A stretch of DNA of 64,000 nucleotides from Castellaniella sp040276085 (GCF_040276085.1 NZ_JBELOK010000006.1:62001-126000); one strand, 5' to 3'. Counted from the first letter of the stretch, positions 8,839 through 17,930 are shown. Made by a program: numbers and translations. Notes: generated by a model from the letters alone, not told the origin.

Positions 8839-10050
8839 ATGAATCCGCATTTGCCCGATGTTGCTGACCCTGCTTCCTGGCAGGAGCAAACCCTTGTATT
8901 GCATGGTGACGCTGCCTGTCACCATGATTCGGCCGTGGTGCCGCCGATCCATTACAGTGCCACTTTCCGGGCGGCATCGGCAGAAGCGTTTTCGGAGATG
9001 GCCACTTCGGTGCGGCCGGCCACCTTTTATACGCGTCACGGCAATCCCGTCAACAAGCACGTCGAGGCCATCCTGGCCAAGCTTGAGGGGACAGAAACCG
9101 CCTTGTTGACGGGCTCGGGGATGGGGGCAATCTGCACCACCATTCTCGCGCTGTTAAAGGCTGGAGACCACGTGGTGGCCCAGCAGCGTCACTATATGAG
9201 TACTTCCAAGCTGTTTTCAGAGGTGCTGACGCGCTATGGGGTTGAAGTCAGTTTCTTTGATCAGACCAATCCGGACAGCCTGAAGGCCGCCCTGCGGCCC
9301 AATACCCGGCTCGTCATGGTAGAGACGCCCGTCAACCCCAGCCTGTCGATTACTGATCTGGCAGTGGTGGCCTCGATCGCCCAGGCACATGGGGCGCTGA
9401 CTGTCGCCGACAACACGTTTGCCTCACCGCTTAATCAGCGCCCGCACGATTTCGGTATCGACATCGTGGTGCACAGTGCCACCAAGTATCTCGGGGGGCA
9501 CAGCGACATCATGGCTGGCGCCATCTGCTGCAGCGAAGCCCTGGCTGAAACCATCTGGAAAATGCATGTCACGCTGGGTGCAGTGCTGTCGCCCATGGAT
9601 GCCTGGCTGTTGCTGCGCGGTTTGCGCACCTTGTCACTGCGCGTCGAGCGCATCAATGCCAATGCTCTGGCAGTGGCCCGTTGGCTGGAAGCCCGGCCCG
9701 AGGTCGAGGAAGTGCTCTATCCGGGGCTGGAGAGTCATCCGCAGCATGCGCTGGCCAGTCGGCAAATGAAAGGCTTTGGCGCGATTGTGGCGTACTCATT
9801 AAAAGGCGGTTATGCAGCCACCCAGCGCTTTGTGTCCGGGCTCAAGCTGGCTACGCAGGCAGTCAGTCTGGGCGGGGTCGAAACCCTGGCCGTGCATACG
9901 GCCTCGATGTGGGCCAGCTCGATGACCGAAGCCGATATGCAGGCAGCAGGCATCCAGCCCAATTTTGTGCGGATGTCGGTGGGGGTAGAACACATCGACG
10001 ACCTGACGGCAGACCTTGCCCAGGCGTTGGCACAGGCCCAGAACCCGTAA
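8839..10050 (+). CDS. Cys/Met-metabolism PLP enzyme (trans-sulfuration family)
   Basis: A 403-residue PLP enzyme of the cystathionine gamma-synthase/beta-lyase fold. The PLP lysine is in SATKYLGGHSD. The phosphate-binding motif is LLTGSGMGAI, and the YTRHGNPVNKHVE segment supplies tyrosine and arginine from the neighbouring subunit. The ATG follows GGAGCC. Members act on O-acyl-homoserine, cystathionine or methionine, and the exact reaction cannot be assigned from these motifs alone. It stands alone between tRNA-Arg and a strong hairpin, with the convergent AhpD-like gene beyond. Confidence 0.88.
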   Translation: MNPHLPDVADPASWQEQTLVLHGDAACHHDSAVVPPIHYSATFRAASAEAFSEMATSVRPATFYTRHGNPVNKHVEAILAKLEGTETALLTGSGMGAICTTILALLKAGDHVVAQQRHYMSTSKLFSEVLTRYGVEVSFFDQTNPDSLKAALRPNTRLVMVETPVNPSLSITDLAVVASIAQAHGALTVADNTFASPLNQRPHDFGIDIVVHSATKYLGGHSDIMAGAICCSEALAETIWKMHVTLGAVLSPMDAWLLLRGLRTLSLRVERINANALAVARWLEARPEVEEVLYPGLESHPQHALASRQMKGFGAIVAYSLKGGYAATQRFVSGLKLATQAVSLGGVETLAVHTASMWASSMTEADMQAAGIQPNFVRMSVGVEHIDDLTADLAQALAQAQNP

Positions 10051-10068
10051 CGCAAGCAACGCCAGAGG

Positions 10069-10109
10069 CCAGACACTGCCCAAACGCTGGGTTTGAATCC
10101 AGTGTCTGG
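10069..10109. terminator. Long hairpin between convergent genes
   Basis: A perfect 10-base inverted repeat, CCAGACACTG at 10069-10078 and CAGTGTCTGG at 10100-10109, encloses a smaller CAAAC/GTTTG stem. It lies between two convergent genes, so a two-way transcription terminator is the likely role. There is no clear T-tract, so Rho-independent action is not certain. Confidence 0.6.
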
Positions 10110-10128
10110 GCAGCTGTCAACGCAAGGT

Positions 10129-10608
10129 TCAGGACAAACCGGCTTTGTCCAGACCAAACTGTTTGTCGGCTGAGCCCGGCTCTGCCTGGAAGCCTACTCC
10201 CAGGCGGTTCCAGCCGTTGATGGCGACGATCAGAAAGGATAGGTCTGCGAGCTCTTTTTCGGAGAGTTGTGCGCGTACCCGCTGGTAAAGCGCTTCGGGG
10301 ACGCCATGCGCAGGCAGTTGCGTCAGGGCTTCTGTCCACTCGAAGATGGCTTTTTCCTTGGCATCAAACAAGGGCGACTCGCGCCAGACGGCGACGTGGT
10401 GCAGACGCAGCTCGCGCTCGCCCGCCAGCTTGCCTTCTTTGACGTGCATGTCGACGCAAAATGCGCAGCCATTGATTTGTGAGGCGCGTAGCGTGACCAG
10501 ATGGCCGATCTTGGCCAGAAATGGGTTCTGGTGCAGGGTTTGGCTGAATTCAGCGAACTTTTTTGCCGCCTCAGGCGAGGCCTGATAGTAGTTAAGACGT
10601 CGAGACAT
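10129..10608 (-). CDS. AhpD-like carboxymuconolactone decarboxylase-family protein
   Basis: A 159-residue cytoplasmic protein with the AhpD-type redox motif C48-A-F-C51 followed by His55 (CAFCVDMH). Proteins with this CxxC...H arrangement act as alkylhydroperoxidase-type or thiol-disulfide oxidoreductases rather than true carboxymuconolactone decarboxylases. Length and the MSRRLNYYQASPEAAKKF start match the YnjA/PA-type subfamily. No partner AhpC is next to it. It is monocistronic as far as can be seen and convergent with the PLP enzyme gene. Confidence 0.88.
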   Translation of the reverse strand: MSRRLNYYQASPEAAKKFAEFSQTLHQNPFLAKIGHLVTLRASQINGCAFCVDMHVKEGKLAGERELRLHHVAVWRESPLFDAKEKAIFEWTEALTQLPAHGVPEALYQRVRAQLSEKELADLSFLIVAINGWNRLGVGFQAEPGSADKQFGLDKAGLS

Positions 10609-10674
10609 AGTGTGGATCCGATAAGCTCAGTAAACAACCTGTTTATTCTGCACCATTTTGGTACTGTTTGCAGC

Positions 10675-12129
10675 TTACAGATAGGGGCTGGCCAACCAGA
10701 TCAGGCGGTTGCGCAACTGCTTTGCAAAGGGGATGGCCTTGAGCGAATCCAGTGTGACGGCTTCTGAGTCGGCGATGATTGTGTCGATTTTGCCCGCAAT
10801 TTGCTGTGCCAGAACCTGATCGTAGATTTCCATGTCCAGCTCGAAGTTTAGTCGCAGGCTGCGGGGATCAAGATTGGACGAGCCCACATATGACCACCCA
10901 TCGTCGATAGTGAGCAATTTGGAGTGGTCGAACGTGCCTCTGGACCGCCATACGCGGCAGCCTGCCGCAATCACCTGATTCAGCTGCGAGGTCATGGCGT
11001 AGTTGACCAGGCGCAAGTTGTTGCGCCCGGGGATGACGATATCCACATGAACGCCACGGCGCGCTGCGGTATTGAGCGCACCCATCAGGGTTTGATCAGG
11101 CAGAAAGTACGGTGACTGAATGCGCACATTGTGTTGTGCCACTGCCAATGCGCCCAGCAGCACATTATGTGTGGCGGCAATAAAGCGATCGGGGCTGGAG
11201 CGCACGCAGCGTGCGGGCACTTGCGGCAGGGGTGTGCTGGTTGAACTTTGACACCAGTCTTCGATCAGCAGCCGTTCGCGGGTGGTGAATTCCCAATCGT
11301 TGGCAAACACGGCAAACAGCTGGGTGGCCACGGGGCCTTCTACCTGAAAATGAGTGTCGCGCGCGGCATGGCGGCCGGTTAAGGATTGCATGAATCCCTC
11401 GCGGATATTCATGCCGCCCACAAATCCGATGTGGCCATCGACAAACAGTACTTTGCGGTGGCTGCGCAGATTGGCGTATGGCATGCGCAGGCCCAATACA
11501 TGAGACATGAAAAGCTCGGTACGGATGCCATCGCGGCGCAGCAAGTGCACGATGGGGGGGTGAGAGTATTTGGACCCCACTGCGTCGATCAGGACACGAA
11601 TAGTGACACCACGCTCGTGGGCCCGGCGCAGGGCCTGGGCAAATTGCAGGCCGATACGATCGTGGTCGAAAATATAGCTTTGCAGGGCGATGCAATGGCT
11701 GGCCGAATCGATGGCTTGCAACATGGCCGGGTAAGCTTCGTCACCGCTGTCCAGCAAGGTAATGTGGTTGCCATCGTGCAGGGGAAACCGGCTGATGCGG
11801 TCGCATAACACTTTCAGCGATGAAAACTGTGGCCCTGCCAGGGTGCGGATATCGCGCACCGACTCTCTGGCGTGGTTGACGTAGTCTTTGATCAGGCGGC
11901 TGCGTTGCGTGGATAGCTGATCGTGGCGGATCCGGTTGATGCCTGCCACCAGATAGAGAAATGGCCCCAATAATGGCGACATCAGGATCACGCCTACCCA
12001 GGCAATGGCAGCGCGGACATCGCTTTTGTTCATGGCGGCGTGGATGGCCGCAAAGGCCCCCACGAATAACGATAATGTGGCCACCAGGTGGGGCCAGTAG
12101 GCGGAGAGGAATTCGGTGATTGCCAGCAT
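10675..12129 (-). CDS. cls: Cardiolipin synthase (phospholipase D type)
   Basis: Membrane phospholipase-D-type cardiolipin synthase of 484 residues. Two N-terminal hydrophobic helices (about 10-60) are followed by two HKD motifs, HRKVLFVDGHIGFVGG near residue 223 and HSKLLTIDDGWSYVGSSN near residue 403. It ends with a typical LIWLASPYL C-terminus. It condenses phosphatidylglycerol molecules into cardiolipin at the inner membrane. Length and motif spacing match ClsA. It is transcribed away from the small tryptophan-rich gene on the same strand. Confidence 0.95.
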   Translation of the reverse strand: MLAITEFLSAYWPHLVATLSLFVGAFAAIHAAMNKSDVRAAIAWVGVILMSPLLGPFLYLVAGINRIRHDQLSTQRSRLIKDYVNHARESVRDIRTLAGPQFSSLKVLCDRISRFPLHDGNHITLLDSGDEAYPAMLQAIDSASHCIALQSYIFDHDRIGLQFAQALRRAHERGVTIRVLIDAVGSKYSHPPIVHLLRRDGIRTELFMSHVLGLRMPYANLRSHRKVLFVDGHIGFVGGMNIREGFMQSLTGRHAARDTHFQVEGPVATQLFAVFANDWEFTTRERLLIEDWCQSSTSTPLPQVPARCVRSSPDRFIAATHNVLLGALAVAQHNVRIQSPYFLPDQTLMGALNTAARRGVHVDIVIPGRNNLRLVNYAMTSQLNQVIAAGCRVWRSRGTFDHSKLLTIDDGWSYVGSSNLDPRSLRLNFELDMEIYDQVLAQQIAGKIDTIIADSEAVTLDSLKAIPFAKQLRNRLIWLASPYL

Positions 12130-12167
12130 GACCTGCTATCTATGTGCCAGAGTGGGGTGGGCCGCTG

Positions 12168-12401
12168 TCAGGGTTCGGTGCCCGGGCGCTGGCTGAGCGT
12201 ATCCAGCCAATCGGGGTTGGGGGGGCCTTCTGCCGCGGGCTGCTGGTTTCGGGAGTTGGCGCGCCAGACCCCGCCGCCAATACCCGGCAAAGGCTGTGTG
12301 CGATACCAGAACCAGCGGCCATCGGCATCCTGGGCAGCCCAGTTCCAGCCATCGGGCGCGGCAGACCAATCGGGCAAGACAGGAGAGTGGGGGGTGTTCA
12401 T
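12168..12401 (-). CDS. Small tryptophan-rich hypothetical protein
   Basis: A short frame of 77 codons from an ATG at 12401 (or ATG 12407). The product is rich in Trp and Pro (for example PDGWNWAAQDADGRWFWY) and has no signal peptide or membrane segment. The composition does not look like a random GC-rich shadow frame, no overlapping gene competes for the region, and the gap between cls and the PACE gene would otherwise be empty. I do not recognise a family. The repeated W-x-W/W-F-W pattern vaguely recalls small WW-like or carbohydrate-associated folds, but that is speculative. Confidence 0.5.
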   Translation of the reverse strand: MNTPHSPVLPDWSAAPDGWNWAAQDADGRWFWYRTQPLPGIGGGVWRANSRNQQPAAEGPPNPDWLDTLSQRPGTEP

Positions 12402-12477
12402 GAGCATTGGCCACCAAAAAAGAAGGGCTGGGCGCAGGCGCCCGGCGACCCTGGTCGGTTTCTGGTGGCCGTATGGC

Positions 12478-12906
12478 TTATGACGTGGTCACCAGATTCT
12501 CACGAATCTTGTCATATCCCAGATTGAAAAGAAAGCCGTACGGTAAATAGAACAGGACAAAGCCGATATCGAGGATCAGTGCCTGCAAATAAGAAATATC
12601 CAGCCACCAGGCAACAAACGGGATGGCAATCAGGATCAGGCCGGCTTCGAACCCGCAGGCATGCCCCACGCGCACCCAGTAGCTGCGCTCGAACCCCCAG
12701 CGGGCCTGCAGTCGGTCAAAGAGCCAGTTATAGAGCATGTTCCAGGCCACTGCGATGGTGGCGATCACGGCTGTGAGGATGCCCATGCTAAGGACGGGCC
12801 GTTGGGTAATCCATGCCGCCAGTGGCGCGGATATGCCAATGGCAAGGATCTCGAACGTCAGGGCATGAAAGATGCGTTCGGAGAGTGGCCGATGATGGAT
12901 CTGCAT
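12478..12906 (-). CDS. PACE-family multidrug efflux protein
   Basis: A 142-residue membrane protein with four helices arranged as two tandem bacterial transmembrane pair (BTP) repeats, as in AceI of Acinetobacter. The N-terminal ERIFHALTFEILAI helix carries the membrane-embedded glutamate typical of the family, and the second repeat begins ERSYWVRVGHACGFEAGLIL. Characterised PACE proteins export chlorhexidine or short diamines; the substrate here is unknown. No LysR regulator is next to it. Confidence 0.88.
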   Translation of the reverse strand: MQIHHRPLSERIFHALTFEILAIGISAPLAAWITQRPVLSMGILTAVIATIAVAWNMLYNWLFDRLQARWGFERSYWVRVGHACGFEAGLILIAIPFVAWWLDISYLQALILDIGFVLFYLPYGFLFNLGYDKIRENLVTTS

Positions 12907-12996
12907 GAGGGAAAGGTGCTTTGGGCGGTGTCGTCATCGCGTTAAAGCATCGCAGGCAGGGTCGTCCCTGGCTGGCCCCAGAAAACGGGGATTTTA

Positions 12997-13073
12997 TGGG
13001 GTGACCGATGGGGCTCGAACCCACGACAACCGGAATCACAATCCGGGACTCTACCAACTGAGCTACGGTCACC
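12997..13073 (-). tRNA. tRNA-His (anticodon GTG)
   Basis: On the minus strand the acceptor stem GTGACCG pairs with CGGTCAC, with the extra G at -1 (position 13073) typical of tRNA-His, discriminator C, and encoded CCA at 12997-12999. The anticodon stem CCGGA/TCCGG holds the loop TTGTGAT with anticodon GTG. Confidence 0.96.
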
Positions 13074-13227
13074 GCCGAGAGAACGAAGATTCTAGCATGC
13101 TTGAAAAGCTTTTGCAGCGCCAGGCAGGCCTCTTGATCCGCACAGGATTTTGGGTCATGTTATGGGCTGTGGACCTGGTGGTTCAAATGTGTACCCGCCG
13201 GGACTCTTCCCTTAAAAGGAAACGCTT

Positions 13228-13860
13228 ATGGCTATCGCCCAGATTTTTGTGGTTCACCCAGACAATCCTCAGTCCAGATTGCTGCAGCAGGCAGCCGATC
13301 TTCTCTCTCAGGGCGGGCTGGTGGCAGTGCCGACGGATTCCAGCTATGCGGTGGTGGCGCGCCTGGATGACAAGGCCGCCGCCGAAAGCCTGCGCCGCCT
13401 GCGTGGCCTGGATGATCGACATCACCTTACTGTTTTATGCCGCGATCTCGCCGAGATCAGTCACTTCGCAAAAATCGAAAACTCTCACTATCGTCTTCTC
13501 AAAATGGCCACTCCCGGCCCCTGGACGTTCATCCTCGAGGCCACCAAAGAAGTACCACGTCGCGTCTCACATCCCTCGCGCAAAACCATCGGCATCCGCG
13601 TACCTGATCACCGTGTGGCGCGTGCGCTCATCGATGCAGTGGGTTCGCCCTTGCTGTCCACCACCCTGATCCCCCAGGGCGAAGCCTTGCCGCTGAACGA
13701 CGCCCAGGATATTTTGGCGCGCTACCAGCACGATCTTGCCGCAGTTGTGGATGGTGGTGCATGTCCTTTCGACCCCACCACCGTGATTGACCTTACCCAG
13801 GAGGCGCCGCAAGTGGTACGGGTAGGGCGCGGAGATCCCGCCACCCTGGGGCTGCTATAA
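13228..13860 (+). CDS. YciO-type Sua5/YrdC-family protein
   Basis: A 210-residue single-domain YrdC-fold protein. It shows the KxR/SxN-type nucleotide region as GGLVAVPTDSSYAVVARLDDKAA and TIGIRVPDHRVARALI. The ATG follows an AAAAGGAAACGCTT ribosome-binding site. The substitution of the usual TETVYGLG motif by TDSSYAVV fits YciO, whose function is less clear than that of TsaC/Sua5. A full Sua5 with its extra C-terminal domain is encoded at 62911-63930, so this copy is unlikely to be the main threonylcarbamoyl-AMP synthase. Confidence 0.85.
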   Translation: MAIAQIFVVHPDNPQSRLLQQAADLLSQGGLVAVPTDSSYAVVARLDDKAAAESLRRLRGLDDRHHLTVLCRDLAEISHFAKIENSHYRLLKMATPGPWTFILEATKEVPRRVSHPSRKTIGIRVPDHRVARALIDAVGSPLLSTTLIPQGEALPLNDAQDILARYQHDLAAVVDGGACPFDPTTVIDLTQEAPQVVRVGRGDPATLGLL

Positions 13861-13934
13861 GACTGCGTCATCTGCAATAGCGGTTATGCTTGCAAAGATT
13901 GCTGGCGTGGGCCGGCTTCTTTGCATGCTACTTG

Positions 13935-14588
13935 ATGGAAAATCTGATCCAGACCATTGCGGTGTACGCGCTGCCGGTGTTGTTTGCCATTACGCTGCAC
14001 GAGGCAGCTCATGGCTACGTGGCGCGCCACTTTGGTGATCCCACGGCGCACCAGGCAGGTCGTATTACCCTCAATCCCCTGAAACACATCGATCTCATCG
14101 GCACCATTGTGGTGCCATTGGTATTGTTGTTTGTCTCTCGCCTGATGGGGGGTGGTCTCTTGTTTGGCTGGGCCAAGCCGGTGCCGGTTAACTGGAGTCG
14201 CCTGCGCAGGCCCAAGCGCGACATGCTGTGGGTGGCGCTGGCCGGCCCTGCATCCAATCTTTTGCAGGCCATCTTTTGGGTACTGTTCTGGCAGTTCATG
14301 CTGTGGGCCGGGTTGACCCAGGGGCAAGGCGATTTCTGGACATTGATGACGCATGCCGGTGTGCAGATCAACCTGGTGCTGATGGCGCTCAATCTTTTGC
14401 CGCTGCCCCCACTGGATGGCGGACGCATCGTCTTTAGCCTGCTGCCCGCCCGGTTGGCCTGGCAGTATGGCCGGATCGAGCCCTATGGCCTGGTCATCCT
14501 GATCGTGCTGATGATGCTGGGCTGGCTTTGGCCGCTGATGATGCCTTTGCTGCGGTTTGGCGAGTGGGTTGTAAACGGATTTTTATAA
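13935..14588 (+). CDS. Site-2-protease-family (M50) membrane metalloprotease
   Basis: Membrane protein of about 217 residues. The zinc motif HEAAH sits in the first helix (ITLHEAAHGYVARHFGD) and the second metal motif NLLPLPPLDGGR is near the C-terminus. These are the hallmarks of peptidase family M50 in its compact form without PDZ domain. The ATG at 13935 (MENLIQTIAVYALP) starts just before the first helix; a TTG at 13890 would add 15 residues. The substrate is unknown. dapA follows after 82 bases. Confidence 0.9.
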   Translation: MENLIQTIAVYALPVLFAITLHEAAHGYVARHFGDPTAHQAGRITLNPLKHIDLIGTIVVPLVLLFVSRLMGGGLLFGWAKPVPVNWSRLRRPKRDMLWVALAGPASNLLQAIFWVLFWQFMLWAGLTQGQGDFWTLMTHAGVQINLVLMALNLLPLPPLDGGRIVFSLLPARLAWQYGRIEPYGLVILIVLMMLGWLWPLMMPLLRFGEWVVNGFL

Positions 14589-14670
14589 ATCCCTTACCTG
14601 AATCCGGTAAACTTGCTTTTTTGTATCGCCCAGGGCTTTTCCCGGGCGTCTTTCGGAGGCTTTCTTCATC

Positions 14671-15573
14671 ATGGCCGGTACGGATTCATCCTTTCCAGTC
14701 TTGCGGGGCAGCATGGTTGCCCTGGTCACGCCCATGCACCCAGATGGGCAACTCGACCTGGAAGCTTTTCGAAAACTGATCGATTGGCATGTGGCACAGG
14801 GCACCGACGCCCTGTGCGTTGTGGGTACGTCGGGCGAATCCCCCACGGTCACGGTGCAAGAGCAAGCCGAGCTCATCGAGCTTGCCGTGCGCCATGCCGA
14901 GGGCCGGATTCCCGTGATTGCCGGCACCGGGGGCAACTCCACCTCCGAGGCCATCGAACTTCAGCGCCATGCCTATGCCGCGGGGGCCACTGCCGGCCTT
15001 ACTGTGGTGCCTTACTACAACAAGCCCACCCAAGAGGGCCTGTACCAGCATTTTCGCGCCATCGCCGAGTCCGTCGAGCTCCCCAGCATTTTGTATAACG
15101 TGCCGGGCCGCACCGTGGCTGATCTGTCCAACGAAACCATCCTGCGTCTGGCTCAGGTACCTGGCATCATTGGTGTCAAGGATGCCACCGGCAATATTGC
15201 CCGGGGTGCACAGCTTATCGCGCAAGCCCCCGAAGGCTTTCACGTCATCAGTGGCGACGATCCCACAGCTGCCGCACTGATGCTTTTGGGCGGCCACGGC
15301 AATATCTCCGTGACAGCCAACGTGGCGCCGGCCCTGATGCACCAAATGTGCGCGGCTGCCTTGAGCGGTGATGTCCCTGAAACCCGCCGGCTTAATAACG
15401 CACTGGCTGCGTTGGGACGCGTGCTGTTTCTCGAGGCCAACCCGATTCCCGTCAAATGGGCAGTGGCCGAGATGGGGCTTATCCAGCTGGGATATCGCCT
15501 GCCTCTTACGCCTTTGTCTGATTCATTCCGCACCGTGGTGCGCCAAGCCTTGATTGATGCAGGTTGCCTCTGA
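14671..15573 (+). CDS. dapA: 4-hydroxy-tetrahydrodipicolinate synthase
   Basis: Condenses pyruvate with aspartate semialdehyde in the lysine/diaminopimelate pathway. The 300-residue product is of normal length. It has the GTSGESPTV motif, the YNVPGRTVADL stretch with the catalytic tyrosine, and the Schiff-base lysine in GVKDATGNI. The ATG follows GGAGGC. The gene leads directly into bamC (1 base between stop and start), an arrangement also known from other proteobacteria where bamC was first named dapX. Confidence 0.97.
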   Translation: MAGTDSSFPVLRGSMVALVTPMHPDGQLDLEAFRKLIDWHVAQGTDALCVVGTSGESPTVTVQEQAELIELAVRHAEGRIPVIAGTGGNSTSEAIELQRHAYAAGATAGLTVVPYYNKPTQEGLYQHFRAIAESVELPSILYNVPGRTVADLSNETILRLAQVPGIIGVKDATGNIARGAQLIAQAPEGFHVISGDDPTAAALMLLGGHGNISVTANVAPALMHQMCAAALSGDVPETRRLNNALAALGRVLFLEANPIPVKWAVAEMGLIQLGYRLPLTPLSDSFRTVVRQALIDAGCL

Positions 15574-15574
15574 C

Positions 15575-16699
15575 ATGATGACTCCCCGTACCTCGTTTTC
15601 CCTGGCCAGCATGGTGCTGGTCAGCCTGTTGGCTGGCTGCTCCACCATGGGCCAGCTTACCGGGCAAACCGAATCCGTCGAATACAAAAGCACGGTAACC
15701 GGCGATCCCTTGTCCATCCCGCCCGACCTCACCCAGGCAGCTGACAACACCCATTACCGCGCCCCCGAGGGCGTGGCCAGCCTTAGCGCGTATTCGGCCA
15801 GCCAGCGTACTCAAAGTGCCAATCCGGCCGATCGCGTCCTGCCTCAGACACCGGGTATTCAGGTGATGCGTGACGGTACTCTGCGCTGGTTGCAAGTCGA
15901 TGAGCCCGCCGAAACGCTTTACCCGAAACTCATTGAGTTCTGGGGTCAGCAAGGCTTTACCATCAACAACCAAAACCCCAAGGCTGGCCTCATCGAAACC
16001 GATTGGGCAGAAAACCGCGCCAAGATCCCCGAGGGCTGGCTGCGCAGTGCACTGGGCAGTGTCCTCGACCAAGTCTTTGATAGCGGCGAGCGCGATCGCT
16101 TCTCCACGCGCATCGAGCGCCTCAACGGCAAAACCGAGGTCTACATCAGCCATCAGCACATGGAAGAAACGCCCACCGGTGACGGTACGGCCTTCAAGTG
16201 GGTGTTTGGCAAAGAAGATCCAGGTCTCAATGCCGCGATGCTGGCACGTTTGATGGTCTATCTGGGTGCCGATCAAAAGCAGGCGGCGCAAGAGATTCAA
16301 AATGCATCCAAGGACGCCGGCCCGGCAACCACCGCACAGCTTGACGAAGGGCAGGCTTCCTTAACCGTCAACGAGTCCTTCGACCGCGCCTGGCGGCGGG
16401 TCGGGGTGGCCATCGACTCCGCCCGCTTCACCGTCGAAGACCGCAACCGCGACCAAGGTGACTATTACATCCGCTATCTCGACACCGACACCGGCGAGAA
16501 AATTGAGCAGCAAACCGTGTTTGGCCGGCTGTTTGGCACCCGTAATTCAGCCGAGCCCCTTAAGTTGCGTGTGCACCTGGCTGGCCAGGGCAGCGCCACG
16601 CAAGTAACTGTGCTGGATGAGCAAGGGCAGCTGCTGACAGACGCCACTGCGCGCCGTATCTTGTCGGTGCTGGATAAAAACCTGAAAGACGCGCAGTAA
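15575..16699 (+). CDS. bamC: Outer-membrane assembly lipoprotein BamC
   Basis: Lipoprotein subunit of the BAM complex, which inserts beta-barrel proteins into the outer membrane. The lipobox is SLLAGC with the lipidated Cys22. Two repeated helix-grip domains follow, one with LRWLQVDEPAETLYPKLIEFW and one with ASLTVNESFDRAWRRVGVAID. Start chosen at the ATG 15575, one base after the dapA stop; the frame extends to a TTG at 15554 inside dapA. A hairpin lies just after the stop codon. Known BamC is about 340 residues; this one is 374. Confidence 0.92.
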   Translation: MMTPRTSFSLASMVLVSLLAGCSTMGQLTGQTESVEYKSTVTGDPLSIPPDLTQAADNTHYRAPEGVASLSAYSASQRTQSANPADRVLPQTPGIQVMRDGTLRWLQVDEPAETLYPKLIEFWGQQGFTINNQNPKAGLIETDWAENRAKIPEGWLRSALGSVLDQVFDSGERDRFSTRIERLNGKTEVYISHQHMEETPTGDGTAFKWVFGKEDPGLNAAMLARLMVYLGADQKQAAQEIQNASKDAGPATTAQLDEGQASLTVNESFDRAWRRVGVAIDSARFTVEDRNRDQGDYYIRYLDTDTGEKIEQQTVFGRLFGTRNSAEPLKLRVHLAGQGSATQVTVLDEQGQLLTDATARRILSVLDKNLKDAQ

Positions 16700-16708
16700 A
16701 TAATGGAT

Positions 16709-16728
16709 ACCTGCCCTTAGGGGCAGGT
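16709..16728. terminator. Hairpin between convergent bamC and roxA
   Basis: ACCTGCCC at 16709-16716 pairs with GGGCAGGT at 16721-16728 around a TTAG loop. The 3' arm touches the stop codon of roxA. Its position between convergent genes suggests a shared terminator; there is only a short T/A run beside it. Confidence 0.55.
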
Positions 16729-17930
16729 TATCGCTCCCAGTGGGCCCAGCCTTCCTGTAGCCATTCGTCCAGGGCACTCAGGTTATCGGCTGGCAACAGC
16801 GCAATGTCCTGCGCCGGCAGGCTGCGCTTGTCGGCCAGCGCATGCAGGGCCGCGGAAGGCGTCACATCAGCCACTTCACCATTGATAAACACTTGTTGCC
16901 CGCTGTACATCAGCCGGGTACAGCGATCCAGCACCAGCTGTCCGGTGGCGGGAATCTCCTCGGTGAGTAGCGGTGCATCGTCGGCGGGGTCGAACAGAGC
17001 GTTTTCGGGCAGTGACGTCAGCCACTGGCCTAGAAACCTGGCTGCAACCGCCTGATCCAGGCGGATTTTTTGCAAGGTGGCCAATGCGGAGTCAATCAGG
17101 TGCTCGGGCAGTGCCGCCGGGTGCTGGGTGGGGGCCTGGTCTGCATCCGAGTACAGGGCCGACATATCCGGGCCGGGCAGATACGGTTGCCCGTACAGGC
17201 CTGCGGCGCCCAGGTGTTGCGCACAGATTTGATCAGCGGCGGATTCCAGCAGGCCACGTGCCAAAGTGGCCTGGCTGGGAACCCGAAACCCGATGGACAG
17301 GGTCATGCAGTCGGCACCAACCGCAATGCCATCGTGGCACACATGCGGGGGCAAATACAGCATGTCGCCGGGTTCAAGGATGTCGTCTGCATCGGGCTGA
17401 AAATCTGCCAAAATTTTTAGGGGCAGGCCAGGCACCAGGGAGAGGTCTGTCTGGCTGCTGGTGCGCCAGCGGCGTTGGCCGTGGCCCTGCAGCAAAAAAA
17501 CATCATAGCTGTCGTAGTGTGGGCCCACACCACCGCCATCGCTGGCGATGCTGATCATCAGATCATCCAGACGCGCATCTGGAATAAAGCGAAACAGGCG
17601 CATCAGCGCTGCCGTATCGTCATCGTGGAGATCGGCACTTTGCACGAGAAGAGTCCAGTGCGCCTGGGTCATCGGGGGCAAGCGCCGAAAGGGCCCCTGT
17701 TTCAGCGACCAGCCTTTGGTGCCGTGCGACACCAGGCGTGACTCGACTTCTTCTCGACGGGCGAGGGTCTGAACATCTTTTATCGTGACGGGGGGCTGAA
17801 AACCCGGGAGCGCCTGGCGGATTAGAAGGGGTTTTTTTTGCCAGTAATCGCGCATGAACTCGCGCGGGCTGAGCCCCCCCAATAGCTGGGTGGGCAGATC
17901 GATATCAAGGGGCGCGTAAAGGCTGGTCAT
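16728..17930 (-). CDS. roxA: 50S ribosomal protein L16 arginine hydroxylase (cupin 2-OG oxygenase)
   Basis: JmjC-type 2-oxoglutarate/iron oxygenase of 400 residues, homologous to E. coli YcfD/RoxA, which hydroxylates an arginine of ribosomal protein L16. The iron triad is visible as His138-x-Asp140 (GPHYDSYDVFL) and His199 in LYLPPHVCHDG. The N-terminal LSPREFMRDYWQKKPLLIRQA is the family signature. The C-terminal winged-helix dimer region follows (about 270-400). It is transcribed ahead of mutS on the same strand? No: mutS lies upstream on the minus strand and ends 48 bases before this gene starts, so the two may be co-transcribed. Confidence 0.9.
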   Translation of the reverse strand: MTSLYAPLDIDLPTQLLGGLSPREFMRDYWQKKPLLIRQALPGFQPPVTIKDVQTLARREEVESRLVSHGTKGWSLKQGPFRRLPPMTQAHWTLLVQSADLHDDDTAALMRLFRFIPDARLDDLMISIASDGGGVGPHYDSYDVFLLQGHGQRRWRTSSQTDLSLVPGLPLKILADFQPDADDILEPGDMLYLPPHVCHDGIAVGADCMTLSIGFRVPSQATLARGLLESAADQICAQHLGAAGLYGQPYLPGPDMSALYSDADQAPTQHPAALPEHLIDSALATLQKIRLDQAVAARFLGQWLTSLPENALFDPADDAPLLTEEIPATGQLVLDRCTRLMYSGQQVFINGEVADVTPSAALHALADKRSLPAQDIALLPADNLSALDEWLQEGWAHWER

